64,000 nucleotides of DNA from Pseudofrankia coriaricola (lineage in GTDB: Bacteria; Actinomycetota; Actinomycetes; Frankiales; Frankiaceae), in the NCBI RefSeq assembly GCF_001854805.1, contig NZ_MBLO01000036.1, positions 254,534 through 318,533 of the forward strand, written 5' to 3'. The translations under genes were made by a program, and so were the position numbers. Under the pieces are notes generated by a model. That model worked only from the letters and a program-made list of their open reading frames with translations. It did not search any database and was not told the origin of the DNA. Below, piece after piece: positions 40,755 through 52,417 of the stretch. Each line of letters opens with the position of its first letter. Position 1 is the stretch's first letter.

Positions 40755-41939
40755 CTACGGCATCCGGGTGAGCAGCGCCGCGCCGGCCTCGTAGCCGCCG
40801 ACGCTGGTGACGGCGGCGACCCGCGCGCCCGCGACCTGCCGCTCGCCGCACTCACCACGCAGCTGGCGGACCGCCTCGGCGGTGTGGCCGAACGCGGCGT
40901 GCAGCCGGCCACCGGAGAGCTGGCCGCCCCAGGTGTTCATCGGCAGCTCCCCGCCGAGCCCGATCCGCTTACCGCCCTCGACGAACGAGCCGGCCTCCCC
41001 CGGCCCGCAGAAGCCCATCGCCTCCAGCCACCACACGGCCTCGATGGCGAAGCCGTCATAGATCTCGGCCACGTCGACGTCGGCCGGCCGCAGGTCGGTG
41101 CGCGCCCACATCGCGGCCGCGGTGGCGTAGCCGACCCGGCCCATGTCCTCCCACTGCTCCCAGCTCGGCCGCCCGTCGACGACGCCGGCCATCGCCTCGA
41201 TGGCCACCGGCGCCCGCAGGTCCGCGGCCGTCTCGGCGGCGGACACGACGATCGCGGTGGCGCCGTCGGCGGGCACGTCGCAGTCGTACAGGCAGATCGG
41301 CGTCGAGATCATCCTGGACGCCAGGTAGTCCTCGACGGTGAGCGGCGAGCGGTAAACCGCGTCCGGGTTGAGCGCGGCGTGCGCACGCTGGGTCACCGGG
41401 ATCCAGGCCAGCTGCTCGCGAGTGACGCCGTACTCGTGCATGTACCGGGTGGCGTACGGGGCGATCTGGCAGACGGGCGAGAGCGCGCCGACCGGCAGCA
41501 GCCAGGCCAGCGGCCCCGCGGCCGTCGGGTTCGTCGAGCCGTACGCCGGGCGGCCGCCGGCGTTGCGGGCCGCGCTGCCTTCCTTGACCGTGCGCCAGAT
41601 GACGACGTGGCGGGCCTGGCCGGTCGCGACCGCCATGGCCGGCCCATAGAACGGCAGGCACATCCCCTCGACGATCCCCTGCCGCCAGGACGTCGTGATC
41701 CGCAGTGCGTCCTGGATCTCGTAGAGGTCGCCGTTGGCGTAGCCGGGGACGTTGGCCTTGCCGCCGCCGGGGAACATCGCCAGCCCGTCGACGTCGTCGA
41801 GAGTCAGCCCAGCGTCCGCGACCGCCGCGAGAATCGCGTCGAGGGTCAGCTGGAACCCCGAGCGGTCGACCTGGCGCCCGATCGCCGACTGGCCGACGCC
41901 GGAGATGACCGCCCGCCGCTCGAACAGTTCGCCGCCCAT
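40755..41939 (-). CDS. Ltp2-like aldolase (lipid-transfer thiolase)
   Basis: 394 residues, thiolase fold without thiolase cysteines in the C-terminal loops. IYDGF (Tyr294) and the NTWGGQLSGGRLH segment align with the fused protein at 7610, where the second motif is NPHGGQLSEGRLHG; the His to Trp change here is notable. It is the expected partner of the DUF35 protein that ends six bases upstream and would carry out retro-aldol side-chain cleavage of a CoA ester. ATG at 41939 follows GGGGAG; a GTG at 41948 overlapping the DUF35 stop is the alternative. Confidence 0.87.
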   Translation of the reverse strand: MGGELFERRAVISGVGQSAIGRQVDRSGFQLTLDAILAAVADAGLTLDDVDGLAMFPGGGKANVPGYANGDLYEIQDALRITTSWRQGIVEGMCLPFYGPAMAVATGQARHVVIWRTVKEGSAARNAGGRPAYGSTNPTAAGPLAWLLPVGALSPVCQIAPYATRYMHEYGVTREQLAWIPVTQRAHAALNPDAVYRSPLTVEDYLASRMISTPICLYDCDVPADGATAIVVSAAETAADLRAPVAIEAMAGVVDGRPSWEQWEDMGRVGYATAAAMWARTDLRPADVDVAEIYDGFAIEAVWWLEAMGFCGPGEAGSFVEGGKRIGLGGELPMNTWGGQLSGGRLHAAFGHTAEAVRQLRGECGERQVAGARVAAVTSVGGYEAGAALLTRMP

Positions 41940-41944
41940 CCCGC

Positions 41945-42397
41945 TCACTCCCCACCGTCGCCGGTGCCGCCGATGCCATCGCCGACGTCGGCCACCGCGA
42001 CGAAGCTGGGGACGGCGTAGCCGCCGGGCCCCGGCTCGAAACCGACCTCGACGGTCATCCCGACCGCCGCGTCCTCGGGCGGGCAGCCGCGCAGCCGGCC
42101 GAACACCCGCACGCCCGGGTGGTCGGCCCACTCGACCAGCACCAACGCGTACGGCACCTCGAGCCCCGGCATCCAGCGCTGGTAGTTGACGGTGAAGCTG
42201 TAGACGTGGCCCCGCCCGGTGATCTCGACGTGCTCCACGGCGCGGCTCCGGCAGGCGCGGCACATCCCGTACGGCGGGAACGACTCGGCCCCGCAGCCGG
42301 CGCAGCGCTCCACGAGCAGGCGGCCCTCGGCCGCCGCCTCCCAGAAGGCGGCGGTCTCCTCGGTGACGGCGGGCGGTATGCCTACGGTCGCGGTCAC
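41945..42397 (-). CDS. DUF35 OB-fold/zinc-ribbon protein
   Basis: 150 residues from a GTG at 42397. Zinc ligands C32, C35, C46, C49 (CAGCG and CRACR) and the OB-fold strand VYSFTVNYQRWMPGLEVPY identify the family. Same gene order as the fused protein at 7610: DUF35 then aldolase. First gene of a DUF35-aldolase-SDR operon behind the family 2 operator at 42629. Confidence 0.85.
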   Translation of the reverse strand: MTATVGIPPAVTEETAAFWEAAAEGRLLVERCAGCGAESFPPYGMCRACRSRAVEHVEITGRGHVYSFTVNYQRWMPGLEVPYALVLVEWADHPGVRVFGRLRGCPPEDAAVGMTVEVGFEPGPGGYAVPSFVAVADVGDGIGGTGDGGE

Positions 42398-42628
42398 GGG
42401 TCCCCTCTGGTCGGTGCTGGGTCTGCAAGGGCCTACCAGTACTGCCGGCCAGTGCTGCCGGTGCCGGTGCACGTGCTGGGCCGCGAGGTGGTGGCCCGCG
42501 CGGCCACGGCGCCGCTCGGAGGTACACACGGCCGGGCGCGGTCCAGGCGCCCACGGCACCGACCAGTCGCGCCGGCCCTCCGCCCTGGTCATCCCGCCGG
42601 CCGGAGCAGTAGCGGGGACGACTTGCGG

Positions 42629-42642
42629 AGTGTACGCTCACT
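42629..42642. promoter_or_regulatory. Family 2 operator between divergent DUF35 and LLM operons
   Basis: AGTGTACGCTCACT: perfect AGTG/CACT arms, CG centre. It lies in the 428-base stretch 42398-42825 that otherwise has no recognised gene, and could control both directions. Confidence 0.65.
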
Positions 42643-42825
42643 TCGCAATCTAGCGCCACGCCGCCGGTCCACGCGCGGGATTCCCGCCAGGCCGGCGCCC
42701 CGGGCACGGCCTTGCCCTGGCGTGCCCGCCCGGCGGCGCTTCACCATTGAGCCGCTTCACCACAGAGCACCGCTGGGCCGGCGGCCCGCGAGCCGCCGCG
42801 CCGGCATGTCGCGAAGGAGCCCCGG

Positions 42826-43839
42826 TTGCCTGACCGCATCGTCTTCGGCGCAGCTGCCCTACCGGAGCCCGAGCGAGGCTGGCTCGAGGCCGTGGAGCGC
42901 CTGCCGATCGAGTCCGTCTGGCAGGGCGGCCACATCCTTCCGCCCACCGGGACCGGCGAGGCCATCACCCGGCTGGCCCTGATGACGGCCTGGACCGAGC
43001 GGGTCCGAGTGGGCACCGCGATCCTGGTGCTGCCGCTCTACCAGCCGGTGGTGCTGGCCAAGCAGCTCGCCGACCTGGACGCCCGCTCCGGCGGGCGGGT
43101 CTCGGTCGGCGTGGGGGTCGGCGGCGAGTTCCCGCACGAGTTCGAGTCGGTCGGGGTGCCACCCGGCGAACGGGGCCCGCGCACCGACGAGGCGATGACG
43201 CTGCTGCGCACGCTCTGGGGCGGCGGCCAGGTCAGCCACCACGGACGGTTCTTCGACGTCGACAACGTGACGCTGCGCCCGGTCGCCCCGCCGCCCGGGG
43301 ACAGGATGGCGACCACCGGCCAGCTCGGCGGCCCGCCGTTTCTGGTCTCGGGCCGCAAGGCCCCGGCGATGCGCCGCGCGGCCAGGCTCGGCGACGGCTG
43401 GATGCCGTACCTCATGTCACCGAGCGCGTACGTCCGCTCGGTCGAGACGATCCGCGCCGAGGCGGCGGCCATAGGCCGCGACCTGGGCGGCTTCGAGTGG
43501 ATGATGTACGTCTACTGCTCGGTCCGCCGCGACGGCGACCGGGCACGGGCCGACGTCGCCTCGTTCCTCGGCGGCGCCTACGGCGACAAGCCGTCGGCGA
43601 TGCTCGACCGGATCGCCCCCGCCGGCACGCCGGCCGAGGTGGCCGCCCGGCTGCAGCAGTACGTCGACGCCGGCGTGCGCCACTTCATCATCTCGCCGGC
43701 GGCGCACGAGAACACCCTCGAGGTCGTCCAGCTGGCCACCGAGGACGTCCTCCCTCGCCTGACCCTGCCCACCGCGCCGCCGGCGCCAGCCGGTTCGGGC
43801 AGCCCGGTCGCGGCGCCCTCCGGGCTGGTGTCGCCATGA
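42826..43839 (+). CDS. LLM-class F420-type oxidoreductase
   Basis: 337 residues from a TTG with GAAGGAG six bases upstream. VGTAILVLPLYQPVVLAKQL, SVGVGVGGEFPHEFESVGV and RRAARLGDGWMPYLMSP are family landmarks. The Pro/Ala-rich C-terminus runs into the CoA-transferase gene with an ATGA overlap, so it is translationally coupled to that fusion protein. A reductase or dehydrogenase acting on an acyl-CoA pathway intermediate is likely. Confidence 0.85.
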   Translation: MPDRIVFGAAALPEPERGWLEAVERLPIESVWQGGHILPPTGTGEAITRLALMTAWTERVRVGTAILVLPLYQPVVLAKQLADLDARSGGRVSVGVGVGGEFPHEFESVGVPPGERGPRTDEAMTLLRTLWGGGQVSHHGRFFDVDNVTLRPVAPPPGDRMATTGQLGGPPFLVSGRKAPAMRRAARLGDGWMPYLMSPSAYVRSVETIRAEAAAIGRDLGGFEWMMYVYCSVRRDGDRARADVASFLGGAYGDKPSAMLDRIAPAGTPAEVAARLQQYVDAGVRHFIISPAAHENTLEVVQLATEDVLPRLTLPTAPPAPAGSGSPVAAPSGLVSP

Positions 43840-46439
43840 CGGCGGCGGCTACCCGGCCCTCAGTGACCCCACAGATAAAGGCCGCCGGGCACGCGAAGGA
43901 AGAGCATTTTCGCGCGCCCTTTGGCCAGACGACCCCACAGATAAAGGCCGCCGGGCACGCGAAGGAAGAGCATTTTCGCGCACCCTTTGGCCAGACGACC
44001 CCGGAGACAAAGGCCGCCGGCCCTCTGACCGGGCTGCGGGTCGTCGAGGTTGCCGTCGGGACCAGCGAACTCGGCCTCGGCCTCGCCGGCGGCGTGCCGG
44101 GCAGGCTGCTCGCGGATCTCGGCGCGGACGTCGTCCGCGTCGTCGGCCAGACGAGCCCGGGGATCGACGCGGACGTGCCCTGGGGCGAGGCCTGGCACCG
44201 TGACAAGCGGATCGTCGGGACCGACGACGCCGAGCCGGTGCGGGCGCTGCTCGCCGAGGCCGACGCCGCGCTCGTCTACGGCCCCGAGGCGCTGGTGGAG
44301 GGCCGCGGGCTCGGCCACCTCGACCTGCGCGCCGCCAACCCCGGCCTCGTCTACGCCCGCTGCCGCCCCAGCCGGACCTCGACCGGAGCCGTCGAGGACT
44401 ACGGCCTGCTCGTCGAGGCCCGTTCCGGCTTCTGCACCCAGCTCGCCGGCCACCGGCCAGGGCCGATCTTCGTCGACGTCCGCGCGCCCGGAATCGGGAC
44501 CGCCGCCCTGCTCACCGCCTCCGTGCTCGCGCTGCTGCGCCGCCGGGCCACGACGGGCGGCGGCGGCTGGGTGGAGACGTCGCTCTACGACGGCATGCTC
44601 GCGACGCTGGGCTGCATGATCGGGCGCTCCGAGCGGGCGCGGCCCGAGATCGAGGGCTACTGGGAGCTCGGCTCGACCTTCCCGAACTTCCTCTACCGCT
44701 GCGCGGACGGCGAGTTGATCCAGGTCTGGTTCGGCGGTAAGGGCATGTACGCCAAGCTCATCGAGGTCCTCGGCGACGAGCCGAGCGTCGAGGGCTACTA
44801 CACCGACCAGGCCACCGGGAAGCTGCAGGACCGCGCGAAGCGCTGGCGCGCCCCGTTCGCGCTGCGGCCCAGGGACGTCTGGATCGAGCGGCTGCGCGAA
44901 GCCGGCGTCGCCTGCGAACCGGTCCTCGGCCCTGGCGAGGCGTTACGCGACCCGCACCTGGCCGAGATCGGCCTGGCCGTCGCGCGCGATCACGACGGCC
45001 ATCCCGAGGTCATGCTGGGCTCCCCGATCGCGGTCGGCCCGCTGCCCCATCCCGAGACCCCGGCCGGCCCGTGGACGCAGGAGCGGCCGGTGGCCCGGGC
45101 AGCGGCCGGGACGCCGCCCGGAGACGGTTCCGCCGACGCCAACCTCAACGCCGCCAACCTCAACGCCGCCGGCGACACCGCGGCCAACGACGCGGACGAC
45201 GGCGTTGCCAACGATGCGGCCGCCGGCAACGCGGCGCCGCTGCGCGGCGTGCGGGTCGTCGACTTCTCCGCGTTCGTCGCCGGGCCCCTCGCCGCCCAGG
45301 TGCTCGCCGACCTCGGTGCCGAGGTCATCAAGGTCGAGCCGCCCGAGGGCGAGGCGATGCGCGCCGCCGCCTACGCGGTCGCGGCCTGCCAGCGAGGCAA
45401 GCGCAGCATCGCGATCGACATCACCGCCCCCGAGGCCCGGCCCGTGGTCGAGCGGCTGATCCGCTGGGCCGACGTCGTCCTGCACAACTTCCGCGTCGGC
45501 GTCGCCGAGCGGCTCGGCATCGGCGCCGCCGACGTCGGCCGGCTCAACCCGCGCGCGGTCTACAGCCACGCCAGCGCCTTCGGGCCCACCGGCCCACGGG
45601 CGAAGCAGCCCGGCAACGACGCGCTCATGCAGGCGGTCACCGGCCTGGAGCGGGCCATCGGCGGCGACGGCAACGAGCCGATCGCGGCGACCTGGATCCC
45701 CATCGACGTGACCGGTGGCTGGGTGGCGGCGGCCGGGATCCTCGCCGGTCTGTACGCCCAGGCCGTGAGAAGCGAGGGGCAGCAGGTCGCGACCAGCCTG
45801 CTCGGCGCCGGGATGCTGCTGCAGAGCGGGTCCTTCCTGCGCGACGGCTCCCTCGTCGCCGGCCCCGCCCTGGACCAGGAGCAGACCGGCTACGGCCCCG
45901 GCTACCGCCTCTACCAGGCCGGTGACGGGGAGTGGTTCGCGCTGGTGCTGCCGGACGAGCGCTCCTGGACGCGCCTGCGCGCGGTGCTGGCGGGGGGCGA
46001 GCCCCCGCCGGCCGGAGGCCGGCTCGCGACCTACGCTCCGTTGCGCGGCGGCGCCCACGACACGGCGGCCCGCGAGGCCGAGACGCTCCTGGAGAAGGCG
46101 TTCGCGGGCGGCACGGCCGCGGCCTGGGTGGCCCGCCTGCGCGCCGAGGGCCTGCTGGCGGAGCTGGTACGGCCGACGAGTCGCGACGACTTCCGCCGTG
46201 GCATCCTCGACGACCCGCTCAACCGGCAGCTGGGCCGCGTCGCCGCCTACGAGGTCGCCGACTGGGGCCATTTCGAACAGATCGGCCCGCTCCCCCGCCT
46301 CGGTCAGCCGCCGTCGGGTGGTCCCACCCTGGCGCTTCCCGGCATCGGCGAGCACAGCATCGCCATTCTGTCCGATCTCGGCCTTCCCGCGCAGGACGTC
46401 GATGCCCTGCTGGCCGCCAAGATCGTCCGCCAGCTCTAG
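43836..46439 (+). CDS. Tandem type III CoA-transferase fusion with repeated N-terminus
   Basis: 867 residues. Residues 1-60 are two copies of a 22-residue repeat (TPQIKAAGHAKEEHFRAPFG) and part of a third, encoded by the 47-base palindromic element. Two CaiB/BaiF domains follow (about 62-430 and 468-867) joined by an Asn/Ala/Asp-rich linker. In the second domain QPGNDALMQAVTGL keeps the catalytic Asp; in the first the matching segment is VEDYGLLVEARSG, with Gly at that place, so this half is probably inactive. The protein would transfer CoA between acids, one half serving as a structural or binding partner. Confidence 0.87.
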   Translation: MTAAATRPSVTPQIKAAGHAKEEHFRAPFGQTTPQIKAAGHAKEEHFRAPFGQTTPETKAAGPLTGLRVVEVAVGTSELGLGLAGGVPGRLLADLGADVVRVVGQTSPGIDADVPWGEAWHRDKRIVGTDDAEPVRALLAEADAALVYGPEALVEGRGLGHLDLRAANPGLVYARCRPSRTSTGAVEDYGLLVEARSGFCTQLAGHRPGPIFVDVRAPGIGTAALLTASVLALLRRRATTGGGGWVETSLYDGMLATLGCMIGRSERARPEIEGYWELGSTFPNFLYRCADGELIQVWFGGKGMYAKLIEVLGDEPSVEGYYTDQATGKLQDRAKRWRAPFALRPRDVWIERLREAGVACEPVLGPGEALRDPHLAEIGLAVARDHDGHPEVMLGSPIAVGPLPHPETPAGPWTQERPVARAAAGTPPGDGSADANLNAANLNAAGDTAANDADDGVANDAAAGNAAPLRGVRVVDFSAFVAGPLAAQVLADLGAEVIKVEPPEGEAMRAAAYAVAACQRGKRSIAIDITAPEARPVVERLIRWADVVLHNFRVGVAERLGIGAADVGRLNPRAVYSHASAFGPTGPRAKQPGNDALMQAVTGLERAIGGDGNEPIAATWIPIDVTGGWVAAAGILAGLYAQAVRSEGQQVATSLLGAGMLLQSGSFLRDGSLVAGPALDQEQTGYGPGYRLYQAGDGEWFALVLPDERSWTRLRAVLAGGEPPPAGGRLATYAPLRGGAHDTAAREAETLLEKAFAGGTAAAWVARLRAEGLLAELVRPTSRDDFRRGILDDPLNRQLGRVAAYEVADWGHFEQIGPLPRLGQPPSGGPTLALPGIGEHSIAILSDLGLPAQDVDALLAAKIVRQL
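43880..43992 (+). repeat. 47-base palindromic element, two tandem coding copies (B1, B2)
   Basis: B1 at 43880-43926 and B2 at 43946-43992 are 66 bases apart and differ by one base. A third, partial copy begins near 44012. Unit length 66 keeps the reading frame, so each adds 22 residues to the CoA-transferase. The same element is non-coding at 14776 and 62502. Confidence 0.9.
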
Positions 46440-46519
46440 CCCCGCGGCAGCGAACGTCCACCCCACGGATGGCGGCCGGAGACAGCCGCCGGCCCGTGAC
46501 GAGCACGCATCGGTCGATA

Positions 46520-46533
46520 AGTGAGCGAGTGTT
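46520..46533. promoter_or_regulatory. Degenerate family 2 site before the D-aminoacylase-like gene
   Basis: AGTGAGCGAGTGTT has one intact arm and the CG centre; the second arm is poor. Located 48 bases before the ATG. Confidence 0.35.
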
Positions 46534-46580
46534 TGCTAATTTGTGTGTGCTCGGTTCGCCGGATGACCGATGGAGCCTCG

Positions 46581-48221
46581 ATGGACCTGTTGCTGCGCAA
46601 CGCCACGCTGATCGACGGAAGCGGAGCGCCGGCCCGGCCGGCGGACGTCGCCGTCACCGGTGACCGGATCGCCGCCGTCGCCGAGCCGGGCGAGCTCGTG
46701 CCCGAGGCAGGCACCGAGATCGTCGACCTGCGCGGCCTGGTGCTCGCGCCCGGCTTCATCGACGTGCACACCCACTACGACGCCCAGATCCTCTGGGACG
46801 GCGACCTCACCCCGTCGAGCTGGCACGGGGTCACCAGCGTCGTCATGGGCAACTGCGGTTTCGGCGTCGCCCCGACCCGTCCGGAGCACCGCGACCTGAT
46901 CGTCCGGCTCCTGGAGAACGTCGAAGGCATGTCGATGGAGGCGCTGAACGCCGGCATCGACTGGTGCTTCGAGACGTTCCCCGAATATCTTGCCGCGCTC
47001 GACGCCCGCGCCAAGCGCCTCAACGTCGGCGTCTTCATCGGCCACTCCCCGCTGCGGCTGTTCGTCACCGGCGGCGAGGAGCGCCCGGCCACGGACGACG
47101 AGCTGGCGACGATGCGCCGGCTCGTGCGGGAGGCGCTCGACGCCGGCGCGATCGGGTTCTCCACGTCCCGCCAGCCCGCGCACTCCGGCGCCTACGGCCG
47201 GCCCGTGCCGAGCCGGTTCGCCGAGGTCGACGAGGTCTACCAGCTGGCTGAGGTCCTGGGCGAGGCCGGCAAGGGCGTGCTCGCCGTCTCGATCGGGCCC
47301 GGCCTGTTCGTCGACCAGTTCTCCGAGATCGCCACCCGCTACGGCATCCCGGTCACGTGGACGGCGCTGGTCACCCGGCCGGAGAAGCCGGGCGCCGCGC
47401 TGCGCACCGTCGAGCGCGGCGCCGCGCTGCCCGGCGAGGTCTACCCACAGATCGCCTGCCGGCCGATCGTCATGCAGACCACCATGGACGACCCGACCCC
47501 GCTCGCCGCCGTGGACGAGTGGAAAGAGGTGCTCGCCCTGCCGCGGGAGCGGCGGGCGGACCTGTACCGGGACGCCTCCTGGCGGGACCGGGCGCGCCCG
47601 GCGACGCTGGCGGCCTGGGGCCACCGCTGGCACAAGATCGACGTCGAGGAGACCGAGACCCACCACGGCCTCGTCGGCATCCCGCTGGACCGGCTGGCCA
47701 GCGAGCGCGGCACCACACCGTTCGACCTGATGATCGACCTGGCGCTCGCCGACACCGGCACGACCCGCTTCCGCGTCGTCCTGGAGAACGACGGTGACGC
47801 CGAGCTCGCCGACCTGCTTGCCGACAAGCGGACCCTGCTGGGCCTGTCGGACGCCGGCGCGCACGCGAGCCAGCTCTGCGACGCCTGCTACTCGACCCAC
47901 CTGCTCGGCCACTGGGTGCGCGAGCGCAAGGCGCTGAGCCTGGAGGAGGCCGTCTGGCGGCTCACCGGGCACCCGCACCAGGTCTTCCGTGTCGCCGACC
48001 GCGGGCTCGTCCAGCCTGGCTTCTACGCGGACCTCGTCGCCTTCGACCCGGACACCGTCGGTACGACTCCCATCGTGCGGGCCCACGACCAGCCGGGCGG
48101 CGCCGACCGCCTGCTGGTCCGCAGCACCGGCGTCGAGCACCTCTGGGTCAACGGCGTCGCCACCCGCACCGCCGGCGAGGAGATCCCCGACACCGCTCCC
48201 GGCCGCCTCCTACGTGCTTAG
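46581..48221 (+). CDS. N-acyl-D-amino-acid deacylase (D-aminoacylase) family amidohydrolase
   Basis: 546 residues. HTHYDAQ (His63, His65) and MGNCGFG (Cys93) are the metal and catalytic landmarks of D-aminoacylase type amidohydrolases; LLGLSDAGAHAS near the C-terminus carries the catalytic Asp. The family cleaves N-acyl-D-amino acids, but many actinobacterial members sit in lipid clusters with unknown substrates. ATG at 46581 has GGAG upstream; 46563 is an alternative. Follows the CoA-transferase by 141 bases on the same strand. Confidence 0.88.
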   Translation: MDLLLRNATLIDGSGAPARPADVAVTGDRIAAVAEPGELVPEAGTEIVDLRGLVLAPGFIDVHTHYDAQILWDGDLTPSSWHGVTSVVMGNCGFGVAPTRPEHRDLIVRLLENVEGMSMEALNAGIDWCFETFPEYLAALDARAKRLNVGVFIGHSPLRLFVTGGEERPATDDELATMRRLVREALDAGAIGFSTSRQPAHSGAYGRPVPSRFAEVDEVYQLAEVLGEAGKGVLAVSIGPGLFVDQFSEIATRYGIPVTWTALVTRPEKPGAALRTVERGAALPGEVYPQIACRPIVMQTTMDDPTPLAAVDEWKEVLALPRERRADLYRDASWRDRARPATLAAWGHRWHKIDVEETETHHGLVGIPLDRLASERGTTPFDLMIDLALADTGTTRFRVVLENDGDAELADLLADKRTLLGLSDAGAHASQLCDACYSTHLLGHWVRERKALSLEEAVWRLTGHPHQVFRVADRGLVQPGFYADLVAFDPDTVGTTPIVRAHDQPGGADRLLVRSTGVEHLWVNGVATRTAGEEIPDTAPGRLLRA

Positions 48222-48230
48222 GACGGGTGG

Positions 48231-50714
<2,484 letters not shown>

Positions 50715-50865
50715 TGGTCCACCCTAGGCCAAAGGCCATGCGATGATGGCGAAGCCTCGCGTGGCCGGAGGCCGTCAGACAGGACCTAGTCGCGCCGGAT
50801 TGCCGCCTCGGTCATCGCGGACCGGGGAAATCACCGGCGGTCGGGATGGTGTGGCCTCGGGCCGA

Positions 50866-51435
50866 TCACGTTGACCGGTCCTCCACCGCCGAGACGGTGG
50901 AGGTGCCGTTCTGGTCGGGACGGGCCGGCAGGCCGTAGCCGCCGCGGAAGTACAGCAGCGGTCCGTGGTCTCGCAGGATGTGCATCTGGCGGACCGCGCC
51001 GACGACGATCTGGTGGTCGCCACCGTCGTACGTGGCATCGATGTCGCAGTGGACCCAGGCGAGCACGTTGTCCAGGACGACCGCGCCGCGGTCGGTGGCA
51101 TGCCAGGGGACGGCGTCGAACTTGGCGGCGGTCTTGGAGCCGAAGGCCGTCGACACATCCTGCTGGTCCTCGGCCAGGACGTTGACGGTGAACCGTCCGG
51201 TCTGCTCGATGCGCGGCCAGCTCGTCGAGCTCCGGCCCGGGCAGATGAGCACCAGCGGCGGGTCGAGGGAGAGCGAGGTGAAGGACTGGCAGGCGAGTCC
51301 GAACGGAGACCCGGAGCCATCCAGGCCGGTGACGATCGTTATTCCGGTGCAGAAGTGGCCCAGCACCTTGCGGAAGGTGGTCGGATCGACGTTGTCGGCC
51401 TCGGCACCGTAGGCGACGAGTCCGGGGGCGGTCAT
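50866..51435 (-). CDS. Flavin reductase (HsaB-like)
   Basis: 189 residues. FCTGITIVTGLDGSGSPFGL, ACQSFTSLSLDPPLVLICPG and GRFTVNVLAEDQQDVS follow the flavin reductase-like FMN-binding fold. It would supply reduced flavin to a two-component monooxygenase such as HsaAB, or to one of the LLM enzymes. No oxygenase partner of the HsaA type is in the window; the LLM gene two positions upstream in the same operon is the best local candidate. ATG at 51435 follows GGAAGAG. Confidence 0.85.
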   Translation of the reverse strand: MTAPGLVAYGAEADNVDPTTFRKVLGHFCTGITIVTGLDGSGSPFGLACQSFTSLSLDPPLVLICPGRSSTSWPRIEQTGRFTVNVLAEDQQDVSTAFGSKTAAKFDAVPWHATDRGAVVLDNVLAWVHCDIDATYDGGDHQIVVGAVRQMHILRDHGPLLYFRGGYGLPARPDQNGTSTVSAVEDRST

Positions 51436-51511
51436 CGCTCTTCCAGTCCGGTGCCGCCTCCGGCGAACCGCTCGGCCGGGTCACCAGATCGGGCACGGAC
51501 GGCGGCGTGCT

Positions 51512-52405
51512 TCAGGAGAGTGCGCTCGTCGACCATCGTGGGATGTCTCCTTGGACGTCGGCGTTGGGGGCGGCGGCGGCCAGCAGCGGCCGGATGACGG
51601 CGTCCACGGCGGCGGGGTCGTCGACCGGCGTCCCCGTGGGCCCGCGGTGCCAGCCTTCGGCGATCGCGATGCGCACACCCGAGGCGACGATCACCCGGCC
51701 GGTGACGTCGGCCGCCAGCGGCGAGGCGAGCCACACCAGCGCCGCGGCCACCCACCGTGGATCGAGCCGGCCTTCGCGGGCGGCCTCGCTGTCGCCCAGG
51801 CCCACGGCCTCGGTCATCGGCGTCAGCGCCGTCGGGCAGACGGCGTTGACGGTCGCCCCGTAGCGGCCGAGCTCCATGGCGGCGACGAGGGTGAACGAGG
51901 CGATCGCGCCCTTGGCCGCGGCGTAGTTGGCCTGGCCGACGTGGCCGTACAGGCCCACCGACGAGACCGTGTTGATGACGCGGGCGTCGACGGCGTCGCC
52001 CGCCTTCGACCGCTCCCGCCAGTGGCGGGCGGCCCGCTGGGTGACCAGGAACGTGCCCTTGAGGTGCACGCGCAGCACGTCGTCCCAGTCGGCCTCGGCC
52101 ATGTTCACCAGCATCTTGTCGCGGGCGATGCCGGCGTTGTTCACGACGGCGTCGAGGCCGCCCCAGGTGTCGGTGGCGGTGGCGATCAGACCGTCGGCGC
52201 CGGCCGCGGTCGACACGTCACCGACGTGTCCGACGGCTCCCCCGCCGCCCGCCCGCACCGCGGCGACGACGTCGGCGACCGCGTCGGCGGCGACGTCGTT
52301 GACCACCACCAGCGCACCTTCGGCGGCGAGTGCCTCGACGTAGGCCCGGCCGATCCCCTGGCCGGCACCGGTGACGAGGCACACCCGTCCATCACACAGG
52401 CCCAT
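51512..52405 (-). CDS. Short-chain dehydrogenase
   Basis: 297 residues. TGAGQGIGRAY at the N-terminus, NNAGIARD, Ser in TVSSVGL and YAAAK form a classical SDR active site; the last 60 residues extend beyond the family core. Lies 12 bases after the LLM gene and 76 before the flavin reductase on one strand, so all three are probably one transcript. Similar to SDRs in actinobacterial steroid side-chain clusters. Confidence 0.87.
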   Translation of the reverse strand: MGLCDGRVCLVTGAGQGIGRAYVEALAAEGALVVVNDVAADAVADVVAAVRAGGGGAVGHVGDVSTAAGADGLIATATDTWGGLDAVVNNAGIARDKMLVNMAEADWDDVLRVHLKGTFLVTQRAARHWRERSKAGDAVDARVINTVSSVGLYGHVGQANYAAAKGAIASFTLVAAMELGRYGATVNAVCPTALTPMTEAVGLGDSEAAREGRLDPRWVAAALVWLASPLAADVTGRVIVASGVRIAIAEGWHRGPTGTPVDDPAAVDAVIRPLLAAAAPNADVQGDIPRWSTSALS

Positions 52406-52417
52406 AGCGGCGCGCTC

